NCBI RefSeq assembly: GCF_009737085.1
Contig: NZ_WOVL01000030.1
Location: 1 to 64,000, forward strand
DNA length: 64,000 nt
From: Paenibacillus sp. NEAU-GSW1
GTDB lineage: Bacteria > Bacillota > Bacilli > Paenibacillales > Paenibacillaceae
Direction of reading: 5' to 3'
The translations under genes were made by a program, and so were the position numbers. Positions 56,086-64,000 of the stretch are shown piece after piece (the first letter of the stretch is position 1; every line of letters starts with the position of its first letter). The notes below the pieces were generated by a model. It saw nothing but the letters and a program-made list of their open reading frames with translations. It searched no databases and had not been told where the DNA came from.

Positions 56086-57030
56086 GTGATTGAGATCGAA
56101 AAGCCGAAAATCGAGACCGTTGATTTGAGCGATGACGGGGCCTATGGACGTTTTGTCGTTGAGCCGCTGGAGCGTGGATACGGAACGACGCTGGGAAATT
56201 CGCTTCGCCGGATTTTGCTTTCGTCGCTGCCGGGCGCAGCTGTTACATCCGTTCAGATCGACGGAGTGCTTCACGAGTTCTCTACGGTTCCAGGTGTGAT
56301 TGAGGACGTAACCGAAATCATCCTGAACCTGAAAGGCCTCTCGTTGAAAATCCACTCTGATGAAGAAAAGGTGTTGGAAATCGACGCTGAAGGCGATGGG
56401 ATCGTTACGGCTGGCGACATTCGAGCTGACAGCGATGTCGAGATTTTAAACCCTGATCTTCATATCGCGACCTTGGCCTCCGGTGCGCGCCTCCATATGC
56501 GAATTTTCGCAAATCGGGGACGCGGATACGTGCAAGCGGACCGTAACAAAAGGGACGATCAACCGATTGGGGTTATTCCGGTTGACTCGATTTACACGCC
56601 TATTACGCGTGTAAATTATAGCGTTGAGAATACTCGCGTTGGTCAAGTTACCAACTACGACAAGCTTACGCTTGAAGTTTGGACCGATGGCAGTATTCGA
56701 CCGGAAGAGGCAGTAAGCCTCGGCGCTAAAATTCTGACGGAACATTTGGATCTGTTCGTTGGTTTGACTGACGAAGCCAAAGACGCAGAAATTATGGTCG
56801 AGAAAGAAGAAGATAAGAAAGAAAAAGTTCTGGAGATGACAATCGAGGAACTGGACCTTTCCGTACGTTCTTACAACTGCTTGAAACGTGCAGGCATCAA
56901 CACCGTTCAAGAGCTGATCACGAAATCCGAAGAAGACATGATGAAGGTTCGCAACTTGGGCCGCAAGTCGCTTGAGGAAGTTCAAGAGAAGCTTGAAGAG
57001 CTCGGTTTGGGCCTTCGCATGGAAGAGTAG
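56086..57030 (+). CDS. rpoA: DNA-directed RNA polymerase subunit alpha
   Basis: A 314-aa protein. The N-terminal dimerisation domain (1 to about 230) includes [20 protein letters not shown], an acidic linker follows ([10 protein letters not shown]), and the C-terminal DNA/activator-binding domain (about 245-310) carries [22 protein letters not shown] and [14 protein letters not shown] start after GAAGGAGGG. A 126-nt gap precedes it. Confidence 0.98.
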   Translation: MIEIEKPKIETVDLSDDGAYGRFVVEPLERGYGTTLGNSLRRILLSSLPGAAVTSVQIDGVLHEFSTVPGVIEDVTEIILNLKGLSLKIHSDEEKVLEIDAEGDGIVTAGDIRADSDVEILNPDLHIATLASGARLHMRIFANRGRGYVQADRNKRDDQPIGVIPVDSIYTPITRVNYSVENTRVGQVTNYDKLTLEVWTDGSIRPEEAVSLGAKILTEHLDLFVGLTDEAKDAEIMVEKEEDKKEKVLEMTIEELDLSVRSYNCLKRAGINTVQELITKSEEDMMKVRNLGRKSLEEVQEKLEELGLGLRMEE

Positions 57031-57082
57031 AAATTGTAATGAGCATCTAGTACAGACTAAGGGCAAGGGAGGGGAAATCAAG

Positions 57083-57448
57083 ATGGCATATCAAAAATTG
57101 GGCCGTGACGCTAGCGCGCGGAAAGCATTGTTCCGTGACCTCGTTACTGACCTGTTCCTTTATGAGCGCATCCAAACTACGGAAGCTAAAGCGAAAGAAG
57201 TTCGTTCGATCGCTGAAAAACTGATCACGAAAGCGAAAAAAGGTGACTTGCACGCTCGTCGTCAAGTAGCTGCTTACGTTCGTCGTGAAACGGTTGACGG
57301 AGAGCAAGACGCAATCCAAAAGCTGTTCTCCGAGCTGGCCACCCGTTACTCGGAACGTGCGGGCGGATACACGCGGATTCTGAAACTGGGACCCCGCCGT
57401 GGCGACTCTGCGCCAATGGTGTATTTGGAACTGGTTGACCGCGCGTAA
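57083..57448 (+). CDS. rplQ: 50S ribosomal protein L17
   Basis: A 121-aa protein, [49 protein letters not shown], ending [28 protein letters not shown] 57083 follows AGGGAGGGG; the frame is open upstream into rpoA but unused. Last gene of the superoperon. Confidence 0.98.
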   Translation: MAYQKLGRDASARKALFRDLVTDLFLYERIQTTEAKAKEVRSIAEKLITKAKKGDLHARRQVAAYVRRETVDGEQDAIQKLFSELATRYSERAGGYTRILKLGPRRGDSAPMVYLELVDRA

Positions 57449-57457
57449 CACATGATA

Positions 57458-57488
57458 AAGGGTGGACCCTTGCGGCCACCTTTTTTTA
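57458..57488 (+). terminator. Terminator of the S10-spc-alpha superoperon
   Basis: ggtgg/ccacc core stem extended by flanking A-T pairs, then seven T's, 10 nt after rplQ. Confidence 0.8.
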
Positions 57489-57811
57489 TTGCCTTGTTGC
57501 GGATGAGCTGTGTGGAAACTTGATAGGTACTGCGAGAAAGAATAGTGAAGCTTCCAATCGGTACTGCATGAAAGGTTTGACTTACGATCGCCATTGCTCG
57601 CGGATTAGCAGAATTAATATTTAATGGTATTAATCCGCTCACAAAAGCGAACGCTGACGCTTCTCCAGTTCAAACCTTCCATTCCGTACTCGATGCAGTC
57701 TTCAATAATATCTCTTCACTCCATACCAATCTTTTTCCCAAGCTCATATCTCTCTAAAGAAGGCAATAACAAGAAAGTACCCAAGGGTCTAGTGGGAGAG
57801 GAGGTGTCGAG
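57489..57811. other. Spacer between rplQ and truA where ECF transporter genes usually lie
   Basis: No credible coding sequence. A gcggatta/taatccgc inverted repeat (about 57600-57638) surrounds an A+T-rich core; further on, a weak gcgaacgc-rich stretch. In B. subtilis the three ECF transporter genes (ecfA1, ecfA2, ecfT) occupy this place. None is present here. Confidence 0.6.
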
Positions 57812-58558
57812 ATGAGAAATTTATGTGCAACGGTTAGTTATGAAGGGACGGAGTTTAACGGTTTTCAATCGCAGCCATACGGACGTACGGTACAGCAGGA
57901 GATCGAGAAGGCGATTCATACGCTGACAGGGGAAGAGATCATTATCCATGGCTCGGGAAGGACAGATGCCGGCGTGCATGCGCTCGGGCAAGTGTTCCAT
58001 TTCCACACGGAATCTGCGATTCCGGCTGAGCGTTGGGCCATTGCGCTCAATACGAGGCTGCCGAAGGATATCGTCATTCGAGAAGTGCATGAAGTAGACC
58101 TTTCTTTTCACTCCCGCAAATCGGCCAAGCGTAAAACGTATCGCTACACGATTGATACCGGCAAGTTTCCGGACGTTTTCGGACGCCGCAGCGCTTTTCA
58201 TCATCCGATGCCTCTAAAAGTCGATGCGATGCAAGAAGGACTGAACGCCTTAATCGGCGAGCATGATTTTACTTCGTTCACATCCATTCATTCGACGAAG
58301 ACCAGTCACGTTCGAACGGTGTATGAAGCGTACTTTGAGCAGCAAGGACATATGCTCCATATGTACATAACCGGCAACGGGTTTCTGTACAATATGGTGC
58401 GAGTCATTATGGGGACATTGCTTCAAGTTGGACAAGGAAAGCGGCAGCCGGCAGACATCAAACGCATCTTAGAAGGGCGCAGCCGCGCTTTGGCCGGACC
58501 GACGGCAATGGCTCACGGACTTATGCTTATGCATGTTGAATACCCAGACGGAAATTGA
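57812..58558 (+). CDS. truA: tRNA pseudouridine synthase TruA (positions 38-40)
   Basis: A 248-aa enzyme with the catalytic Asp52 in GSGRTDAGVHALGQV, RKSAKRKTYRYTI, and the C-terminal FLYNMVRVIMGTLLQVG. It modifies the anticodon stem-loop. ATG follows GAGAGGAGGTG. Confidence 0.96.
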   Translation: MRNLCATVSYEGTEFNGFQSQPYGRTVQQEIEKAIHTLTGEEIIIHGSGRTDAGVHALGQVFHFHTESAIPAERWAIALNTRLPKDIVIREVHEVDLSFHSRKSAKRKTYRYTIDTGKFPDVFGRRSAFHHPMPLKVDAMQEGLNALIGEHDFTSFTSIHSTKTSHVRTVYEAYFEQQGHMLHMYITGNGFLYNMVRVIMGTLLQVGQGKRQPADIKRILEGRSRALAGPTAMAHGLMLMHVEYPDGN

Positions 58559-58578
58559 TTGAAAATCTAACAAACCGC

Positions 58579-58740
58579 TTGCTTTAGCCTACTTTGTATA
58601 GTAGAATATAACTTGTGCTTTCTTAGTGGCTCTCCCACAGCCCCGACTAAGATCGTCACAAACTTGGCAAGCAACAAACAGATTATTAACTAACGTGAAA
58701 CGTTGTTTATAAAAACTTTACGGTAATCGAATCAAGGAGG
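58579..58740 (+). promoter_or_regulatory. rplM promoter and probable L13-type leader
   Basis: Promoter TTGCTT (58579-58584), 17-bp spacer, TAGAAT (58602-58607). The leader holds an 11-bp stem, tcttagt-ggct with agcc-actaaga (58621-58652), and a small aacgt/acgtt hairpin (58692-58704) before the RBS. Structured L13 leaders are known in Firmicutes; identity with that family is suggested by position only. Confidence 0.5.
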
Positions 58741-58747
58741 ATCATCC

Positions 58748-59185
58748 ATGCGTACCACCTATATGGCTAAGCCAAATGAAGTTGAGCGTAAATGGTACAT
58801 CATTGATGCGGAAGGCAAAACGCTTGGTCGTCTTGCTTCTGAAGCTGCCAGCCTGATCCGCGGCAAGCACAAACCGCAATTTACGCCTCACGTTGACACA
58901 GGCGACTTCGTAATCGTTATCAACGCTGAGAAAATCGTTTTGACAGGCAAGAAAATGGAAAACAAAAACTACTACCGTCATTCCGGCTACTCGGGCGGTC
59001 TGAAAGTTACGCCTGCACACGAAATGATCGCTAAAAAAGCTGACCGCGTTATCGAACTGGCTGTTCATGGCATGTTGCCAAAAACTCGCCAAGGCAACGC
59101 AATGAAGCTTAGACTTAAAGCATACGCTGGTTCGGAGCATCCGCATCAAGCACAAAATCCAGAAGTTTACGAACTTCGCGGCTAA
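58748..59185 (+). CDS. rplM: 50S ribosomal protein L13
   Basis: A 145-aa protein, [31 protein letters not shown]..., with the [18 protein letters not shown] core and [16 protein letters not shown] follows AAGGAGG. Confidence 0.98.
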   Translation: MRTTYMAKPNEVERKWYIIDAEGKTLGRLASEAASLIRGKHKPQFTPHVDTGDFVIVINAEKIVLTGKKMENKNYYRHSGYSGGLKVTPAHEMIAKKADRVIELAVHGMLPKTRQGNAMKLRLKAYAGSEHPHQAQNPEVYELRG

Positions 59186-59203
59186 TAAGGGGAGGACAGT
59201 TTC

Positions 59204-59596
59204 ATGGCTCAAGTACAATACTATGGAACCGGTCGTCGTAAACACTCTGTTGCACGTGTACGTCTTGTGCCGGGTGAAGGACGAATCATTGTTAATAAAC
59301 GCGATCTGAACGAATATTTCGGTCTGGAAACGCTGAAGCTTATCGTTAAGCAACCGCTCGTACTTACTGAAACGCTTGGCAAATACGACGTGCTCGTAAT
59401 TGCTAACGGCGGCGGTATGTCCGGTCAAGCAGGCGCTATCCGTCACGGCATTTCCCGCGCTCTTCTGAAAGTAGACGGCGAACTCCGTCCGGCTCTGAAA
59501 CGCGCTGGTTTCCTGACTCGCGACCCACGCATGAAAGAACGTAAAAAATACGGTCTCAAAGCTGCTCGTCGCGCTCCACAGTTCTCGAAACGTTAA
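59204..59596 (+). CDS. rpsI: 30S ribosomal protein S9
   Basis: A 130-aa protein, [43 protein letters not shown], and the tail ending FSKR that reaches the P-site tRNA. ATG follows GGGGAGG. Confidence 0.98.
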   Translation: MAQVQYYGTGRRKHSVARVRLVPGEGRIIVNKRDLNEYFGLETLKLIVKQPLVLTETLGKYDVLVIANGGGMSGQAGAIRHGISRALLKVDGELRPALKRAGFLTRDPRMKERKKYGLKAARRAPQFSKR

Positions 59597-59607
59597 GATT
59601 TCAAACA

Positions 59608-59645
59608 AGCACCTTTTTCACTCGTTGGAAAAGGTGCTTTTTTTT
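59608..59645 (+). terminator. Terminator of rplM-rpsI
   Basis: agcacctttttc pairs with gaaaaaggtgct-like 3' arm, followed by eight or more T's. Confidence 0.9.
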
Positions 59646-59716
59646 ATGTCGTAAATTGCCCGGTAAGCAAAGCCAAATTATTTGTTTGGACTTTTTTTCA
59701 TTTTGAATAAAACGTC

Positions 59717-59745
59717 TTGAACATTTGATAAGCAACAAGTATAAT
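59717..59745 (+). promoter_or_regulatory. cysH promoter
   Basis: TTGAAC (59717-59722), 17-bp spacer, consensus TATAAT (59740-59745), about 60 nt upstream of cysH. A ggaatt motif near 59772 is reminiscent of CymR-type sites but too short to call. Confidence 0.7.
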
Positions 59746-59806
59746 TTAATTAATAACTGACGAATTTACTTGGAATTAAACTTTTAAGCTTTGGGGGGAA
59801 TAGACG

Positions 59807-60502
59807 ATGAACTTGTTTGAAAAAGAAGCGCTTGTGAAACAAAAAGCGGAAGAACTTGAAAATGCGACACCGGAAGAAATTTTGGCTTATGCCGTTGAAA
59901 CTTTCCCTAATATTACATTTGCATGCAGCTTTGGCGCTGAAGACGTCGTTCTCGTTGATATGCTGCAAAAAGTTAGCCCGAAAACAGATATTTTTTACCT
60001 GGATACGGACTTCCACTTCAAAGAAACGTATGAAACACGCGACCGTATGGTTGAGCGTTACCCGGGTATTCCTTTCGTTCAAGTTAAACCGCTCATTACG
60101 CCGGAAGAGCAAGCGGAGCAGCATGGCGCAGAGCTGTGGAAAACGGATGCGAATGCATGCTGCAATATCCGTAAAGTTGAGCCATTGACGCGTATTCTTT
60201 CGAAATATAACGCATGGATCACCGGCATTCGCCGCGATCAAGCGCCAACCCGCGCAAACGCGAAGAAAGTGGAATATGATTATAAATTTGGTTTGATTAA
60301 ATTCAATCCGATTGCGAACTGGACTACGGAAGATGTATGGAAATACATCCGCGAGAATAACGTAATCTATAATCCGCTTCACGACAACAACTACCCAAGC
60401 ATCGGCTGCGAGTATTGCACGCGCCAAGTTATGCCTGGAGAAGATCCTCGTGCAGGACGCTGGTCCGGCCAAGATAAAACAGAGTGCGGCTTGCATAAAT
60501 AA
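59807..60502 (+). CDS. cysH: Phosphoadenylyl/adenylyl-sulfate reductase (CysH)
   Basis: A 231-aa PAPS/APS reductase forming sulfite in assimilatory sulfate reduction. N-type ATP-PPase-like fold with ACSFGAEDVVLVDML and FYLDTDFHF; cysteine pairs C118-C119 and C201-xx-C204 bind a [4Fe-4S] cluster in the APS-type subgroup; catalytic C228 in ECGLH. The four cluster cysteines suggest that it can use APS, as B. subtilis CysH does. It stands alone with its own promoter; no ATP sulfurylase gene is adjacent. ATG follows GGGGGG. Confidence 0.95.
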   Translation: MNLFEKEALVKQKAEELENATPEEILAYAVETFPNITFACSFGAEDVVLVDMLQKVSPKTDIFYLDTDFHFKETYETRDRMVERYPGIPFVQVKPLITPEEQAEQHGAELWKTDANACCNIRKVEPLTRILSKYNAWITGIRRDQAPTRANAKKVEYDYKFGLIKFNPIANWTTEDVWKYIRENNVIYNPLHDNNYPSIGCEYCTRQVMPGEDPRAGRWSGQDKTECGLHK

Positions 60503-60656
60503 GGCAAAAAGGTTCGCGCGTTGCTTCGTTAAGGGGAGTGTCCCCCGCCTAATAACTCATAATCAACCATCTCGTCCCATATATATGATACAGAGCTTAT
60601 CCAAGCATGCGCGGCTAGCGCAATGTATCATTCGAGGGGGATGGGGTGGTTTTTTT

Positions 60657-61421
60657 ATGCGCCGGAAAAAAAGGCGGTTCGTCGTATGGATGACTTATAA
60701 GGGGGCGCTTCGAATAGCGGCGGCAGCGATTGCCGTAGTACTGACTTGGCTTGTATTTGCGCAAGGAGATCCAATTAGTAAAACATCTACCTACTGGACG
60801 CTCCCTTTGTCTGGGAAGACCATTGCCATTGACGCCGGTCACGGCGGCGTGGATGGCGGAGCGGTAAGCAAGCAAGGCGTCGTAGAAAAAGATTTGAATT
60901 TGGCCATTGCGCTTTATTTGCGGGATTACCTGCAGCAAGCGGGGGCGATCGTTACGATGACGCGCGAAGGCGATTACGACTTGGCAGGCGGGGATACAAG
61001 GGCGTATAGAAAGCGCAAAACGGAGGATTTGGTGCGAAGAGTTGCGCAAATTCGGGATAGCAACGCCAGCATGGCGATCAGCATTCACATGAATAGCATC
61101 CCGTCGGACAAATGGTCCGGCGCGCAGACGTTCTATCACCCTGACAATCACCCGGACAACCAGGCGCTCGCGATATTTATTCAGAACGAGATCAAGCGAA
61201 ATCTGGAGAACACCAATCGTGTCGCCAAAACGGAGAAAACGGTATACCTGCTCAAAGAAATTGACCATATACCGACCGCGCTCGTAGAAGTGGGTTTTTT
61301 ATCGAATCCGAATGAAGCGTCGCAGCTCGCGGATACCGACTATCAGCGCAAAGTTGCGGCGTCGATTTATCAAGGCATTTTGCGCTATGCATCAGGAGAG
61401 AAGATCAGTACGCAGCCTTAA
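60657..61421 (+). CDS. cwlD: N-acetylmuramoyl-L-alanine amidase CwlD (spore cortex)
   Basis: A 254-aa protein with an N-terminal hydrophobic signal/anchor (about 22-40) and an Amidase_3 domain: IDAGHGGVDGGA (zinc His), VEKDLNLAIA (zinc Glu), AISIHMNSIP (zinc His) and ALVEVGFLSNP (catalytic Glu). In B. subtilis CwlD with PdaA makes muramic-delta-lactam in spore cortex. ATG 60657 is chosen; the reading frame stays open back into cysH, but that part is not protein-like. A poor sigma-G-like -35/-10 (GCATG, CATTCGA, 19 bp apart) lies just upstream. Confidence 0.93.
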   Translation: MRRKKRRFVVWMTYKGALRIAAAAIAVVLTWLVFAQGDPISKTSTYWTLPLSGKTIAIDAGHGGVDGGAVSKQGVVEKDLNLAIALYLRDYLQQAGAIVTMTREGDYDLAGGDTRAYRKRKTEDLVRRVAQIRDSNASMAISIHMNSIPSDKWSGAQTFYHPDNHPDNQALAIFIQNEIKRNLENTNRVAKTEKTVYLLKEIDHIPTALVEVGFLSNPNEASQLADTDYQRKVAASIYQGILRYASGEKISTQP

Positions 61422-61535
61422 ACCTAGCTGTTCCCGCCGGAATCGTTCAACGATGCAACGATCAGCTTTGTTTGTGTTATAATTTATTATAAACAAGCCA
61501 TTTAGCTAGCTTATACATAAAGGTGGGACAAAAGC

Positions 61536-62618
61536 ATGATAACGCGTGAACAAGCTTTACAAGCCGTCGAATCAGTTACTTCAGCGGCAGCCTATAAAGA
61601 AACGCAATTTCGTGACGTAGTAGTACGTGACCGTCAAGTATCGCTCACGATTATTGCCGCAGCCGAGACGAAGCCGGCGCTTGAAGGCGCGCTGCGCGAA
61701 GCGTTGACGAGTGCGGGAGCTGAAGCCGTCCATTTGCGCTTCCGCGAGCCTCAAGCCGCTGCAAGTGATAGCGCGGCGACTCCGGGCAACGGCGGCGCAG
61801 CCAAGCCGCAGAGCGCGCCTGTACAAGGCCATGGCGCAGGCTTGACCAGCACATTGCTGGGCCGGGACAGTAAAGTTCAATTTATTGCCGTAGCAAGCGG
61901 CAAAGGCGGCGTAGGCAAGTCGACCGTAACGGTTAACCTGGCAACCGCTTTGGCTCGCAAAGGAAAACGCGTCGGCATCATGGATGCGGATATTTACGGC
62001 TTTAGCGTGCCGGACATGATGGGCATCGAGACGCGTCCGGAAATTGTTAACGAACGTGTCGTGCCAATCGAACGTTTCGGAGTCAAAGTGATCTCAATGG
62101 GCTTCTTTGTAGAGGATAACAGCCCGATCGTCTGGCGCGGGCCGATGCTTGGCAAAATGCTGCGCAACTTCTTCTCCGAAATCGAATGGGGCGAGCTTGA
62201 CTACCTGCTGCTGGACTTGCCTCCGGGCACAGGCGACGTTGCGCTGGACGTCCATCAGATCATCCCGCAAAGCAAAGAAATTATCGTGACGACGCCGCAT
62301 GCGACAGCCGCTTTTGTGGCCGCACGCGCCGGCGCGATGGCGATTAAGACCAATCATGAAATTATCGGCGTCGTCGAAAACATGGCCTATTACAAATGCA
62401 GCAAATGCGGCGAGCCTGAATATATTTTCGGACGCGGAGGCGGCGCGAAGCTGGCGGAATCGCTGCATGCCGATCTGCTCGCGCAAATTCCGTTAGGACA
62501 GCCGGATAATCATATTTCCGAGCCGGACTTTTCACCGTCTGTCTATAAGGCGGAATCGGAAACCGGACAGCTATACTTGGAGCTTGCAGAACGCGTTATC
62601 ACGAAATGCGGCAACTAA
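61536..62618 (+). CDS. salA: Mrp/ApbC-family P-loop ATPase (SalA orthologue)
   Basis: A 360-aa protein. An N-terminal MIP18/DUF59-like region (1-70), a low-complexity Ala/Gly linker (72-105), then a MinD/Mrp ATPase with deviant Walker A GKGGVGKS (122-129), VDYLLLDLPPGTGD-type Walker B, and the CxxC pair C288/C291 used by Mrp proteins to hold Fe-S clusters. In B. subtilis the gene in this place, salA, regulates scoC; the Fe-S carrier role is from the wider family. ATG follows AAGGTGGG. Confidence 0.92.
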   Translation: MITREQALQAVESVTSAAAYKETQFRDVVVRDRQVSLTIIAAAETKPALEGALREALTSAGAEAVHLRFREPQAAASDSAATPGNGGAAKPQSAPVQGHGAGLTSTLLGRDSKVQFIAVASGKGGVGKSTVTVNLATALARKGKRVGIMDADIYGFSVPDMMGIETRPEIVNERVVPIERFGVKVISMGFFVEDNSPIVWRGPMLGKMLRNFFSEIEWGELDYLLLDLPPGTGDVALDVHQIIPQSKEIIVTTPHATAAFVAARAGAMAIKTNHEIIGVVENMAYYKCSKCGEPEYIFGRGGGAKLAESLHADLLAQIPLGQPDNHISEPDFSPSVYKAESETGQLYLELAERVITKCGN

Positions 62619-62628
62619 CACAAAAACA

Positions 62629-62694
62629 AAGAGCCTTAGACAAGACCGTGAAAGCGAAAGTTGCTTTTACGGCTGGCTAAGGCTCTCGTTTTAA
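62629..62694. terminator. Bidirectional terminator between salA and gerD
   Basis: Outer arms gagccttag/ctaaggctc and inner ccgtgaaagc/gcttttacgg make a long stem, with A-runs before and T-runs after. The genes converge here. Confidence 0.85.
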
Positions 62695-62697
62695 ACG

Positions 62698-63411
62698 TTA
62701 GGTTGAAGAATCCTGTCCTTCGGAATCGCTTGATTGCGAATCTTCCTCGCCGCCTCCGGAATCTTCTTCGCTCGATTTCTCTTCTTCGCCGCCGCCCGAA
62801 TCATCCTTAGGTTTATCGACTTTTTCATTCGGCTTAGGCTTTAATTCCTCTTGTACCGCTTTTTTCATGAGATCGAGCACTTCCAGCCTGAAGAGCGGGT
62901 TTTGCATCGATTCCTGCATAAGCGACATGACCTGTTTTTTATACTGAGTGCTTTGCAGCACTTCGAGAATCATTTTATCCATTTCCGGACTTTTCATCAC
63001 TTTGATCAAATCTTCCTGATAAGTCGGATCTTTGAGCAATTCCTTATGAATGTCTTTGTTCTGCTTATTGACCGCCTTGGCGAATTCGCCAGCGAAACGG
63101 GTATCCGTCATAAGCGTTTTTAACACTTTGTCGTACTCTGGCGCGACAAGCACATCTTTAACCGCGAGCCGCACTTGCTCCTGATCCTGGACGGAAAGCA
63201 ATTTCGAAGTGCTGCCGCTATAACCGGACATTTGCTGCGCCGATTCCTGGAGCGCTTTTTGCGCATCCTCTGTTTTCAAAATGTCGATAACCATCGATTT
63301 CATGTCCTTATAGCTCATCTGCGGACTTGATCCTGACGATTCCGCTCCGCAGCTGGTCAGTATGAATGATACGGCGGATACAACCGCTAATAAAGCCAAC
63401 TTCTTACGCAT
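62698..63411 (-). CDS. gerD: Spore germination lipoprotein GerD
   Basis: A 237-aa lipoprotein: signal peptide with lipobox LTSC (Cys21), then an all-helical domain (about 40-185) of the GerD type (MVIDILKTEDAQKAL, KDPTYQEDLIKVMKSPEM, LFRLEVLDLMKKAVQEE), and an unusually long acidic, Gly/Ser/Glu-rich low-complexity tail (about 190-237). GerD organises nutrient germinant receptors in the spore inner membrane. It is the only minus-strand gene at this end, as in B. subtilis. Probable sigma-G promoter at 63456-63485. Confidence 0.94.
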   Translation of the reverse strand: MRKKLALLAVVSAVSFILTSCGAESSGSSPQMSYKDMKSMVIDILKTEDAQKALQESAQQMSGYSGSTSKLLSVQDQEQVRLAVKDVLVAPEYDKVLKTLMTDTRFAGEFAKAVNKQNKDIHKELLKDPTYQEDLIKVMKSPEMDKMILEVLQSTQYKKQVMSLMQESMQNPLFRLEVLDLMKKAVQEELKPKPNEKVDKPKDDSGGGEEEKSSEEDSGGGEEDSQSSDSEGQDSST

Positions 63412-63455
63412 GCTCCGCTTGTCTCCCTTCTTTGGCAGGACTGCTGTTTATAAGG

Positions 63456-63485
63456 TAGTATGCTTAAATGTTCACCGGATTATCA
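63456..63485 (-). promoter_or_regulatory. Probable sigma-G (forespore) promoter of gerD
   Basis: On the minus strand a -10 CATACTA (63462-63456) fits the sigma-G consensus CATNNTA exactly; an imperfect -35 TGATA (63485-63481) lies 18 bp upstream. About 45 nt separate it from the gerD start. Confidence 0.55.
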
Positions 63486-63583
63486 TGCCTTTCGATTAGC
63501 TTTTTCATGTGAACGTGGTAAAATAATGCTTGGTGGACTAGGCGGGTATACCCGCTTGCGATAAATGAAGGAGGATTTGTACA

Positions 63584-64000
63584 TTGACTTTGCGAAAATG
63601 GTTTTTTCTATTCTGGAGCTGTATGGCTGTAGGCGCTGTTGTGTCGGCAATAAGCGGAACAATCATGCGTCTGACTGACAGCGAGTTTGCGGTAATGGGA
63701 CTCGATGAATCCGGCTTTAATTTGATTATGATGGCGATTGCCGGACTGATGATTGGCGCCTTCAGCCAAATGGGCTTTTTCGCTTATTTGACGCTTAATT
63801 ACATTGCGCTGAGCGTATTCCGGAAAAGCTACTTATGGAATGCGCTGCAAGGCTACACGACATTGTTTGCAATAGGCGGCTTAGGCTACATGCTGTATGA
63901 GCAACGGACGAATAACTGGTTTTTCTGGATTTTGCCGCTGGTGCTAACTGCCTTATCTGTACTTGTCGCTTACATTAAAACGAAGCAAACGAACAAAAGC
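63584..64000 (+). CDS. kbaA: KbaA, KinB-signalling activation protein (partial, runs off the window)
   Basis: 139 codons of an open frame that continues past the end of the window. TTG start after GAAGGAGG. Polytopic membrane protein with at least four hydrophobic segments; GAFSQMGFFAYLTLNYIALSVFRKSYLWNALQ is the recognisable KbaA core. In B. subtilis KbaA activates the KinB branch of the sporulation phosphorelay and lies next to gerD, as here. The C terminus cannot be assessed. Confidence 0.9.
   Translation, partial: MTLRKWFFLFWSCMAVGAVVSAISGTIMRLTDSEFAVMGLDESGFNLIMMAIAGLMIGAFSQMGFFAYLTLNYIALSVFRKSYLWNALQGYTTLFAIGGLGYMLYEQRTNNWFFWILPLVLTALSVLVAYIKTKQTNKS

Noticed and set aside
60450..60656. 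69-codon N-terminal extension of CwlD overlapping cysH
   Set aside because: It would overlap the cysH end out of frame and lacks protein-like character; ATG 60657 begins just before the signal anchor.
63540..63556. gcgggtatacccgc palindrome before kbaA
   Set aside because: A short perfect palindrome without a T-run or second copy; could be an operator but nothing supports it.

Overview
The window is a chromosomal backbone segment of a spore-forming, low-G+C-phylum Gram-positive bacterium. It is most probably a Paenibacillaceae member (Paenibacillus/Cohnella-like), judging from roughly 50-55% G+C coding sequence, frequent TTG/GTG starts with strong GGAGG ribosome binding sites, and protein sequences that are Bacillus-like but diverged. 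Gene order follows the Bacillus subtilis region from the rRNA operon upstream of ctsR to kbaA, almost gene for gene. The genus call is inference; the Bacillales call is firm.

Layout. (1) 1-1685: the 3' end of 23S rRNA, 5S rRNA and its terminator, then about 1.1 kb without a believable gene but with a cluster of direct and inverted intergenic repeats. (2) 1492-6413: the ctsR-mcsA-mcsB-clpC stress operon behind a promoter with a textbook CtsR operator. (3) 6486-13641: radA, disA, an inserted block (pssA, a VTT/DedA-like membrane protein and an opposite-strand small Cys-rich protein), yacL, ispD, ispF. (4) 13762-19867: gltX, whose promoter lies inside a long inverted repeat; a cysteine T-box leader; then cysE-cysS-mrnC-rlmB-rae1. 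(5) 20102-25489: sigH, rpmG-secE-nusG, rplK-rplA, rplJ-rplL with RNA leaders, and a methyltransferase. (6) 25504-33187: rpoB-rpoC. (7) 33283-38420: rplGB(ybxF)-rpsL-rpsG-fusA-tuf. (8) 38480-42017: an accessory island with a probably frameshifted secreted-protein gene and a three-gene TrpXYP-type ABC transporter. (9) 42163-57488: the S10-spc-alpha ribosomal superoperon including secY, adk, map, a KOW protein, infA, rpoA and rplQ. (10) 57812-59645: truA, rplM-rpsI. (11) 59717-64000: cysH, cwlD, salA, gerD (minus strand) and the start of kbaA.

How it works together: nearly everything serves gene expression, i.e. RNA polymerase core and sigma-H, elongation factors, about half of the ribosomal proteins, protein export (SecY/SecE), tRNA charging and rRNA modification/processing. 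Protein quality control (McsB/ClpC), c-di-AMP and DNA repair (DisA/RadA), isoprenoid synthesis (IspD/IspF), sulfur/cysteine assimilation (CysE, CysS, CysH) and spore functions (SigH, CwlD, GerD, KbaA) are added. RNA-level regulation is conspicuous: a Cys T-box, L10 and probable L1/L13/S10/S12/rpoB leaders.

I found no wholly new system. The parts most worth a second look are the repeat cluster after the rRNA operon, the promoter-embedded inverted repeat before gltX, the small Cys-rich protein before yacL, the broken secreted-protein gene and ABC transporter between tuf and rpsJ, and the absence of the ECF transporter genes normally found between rplQ and truA.
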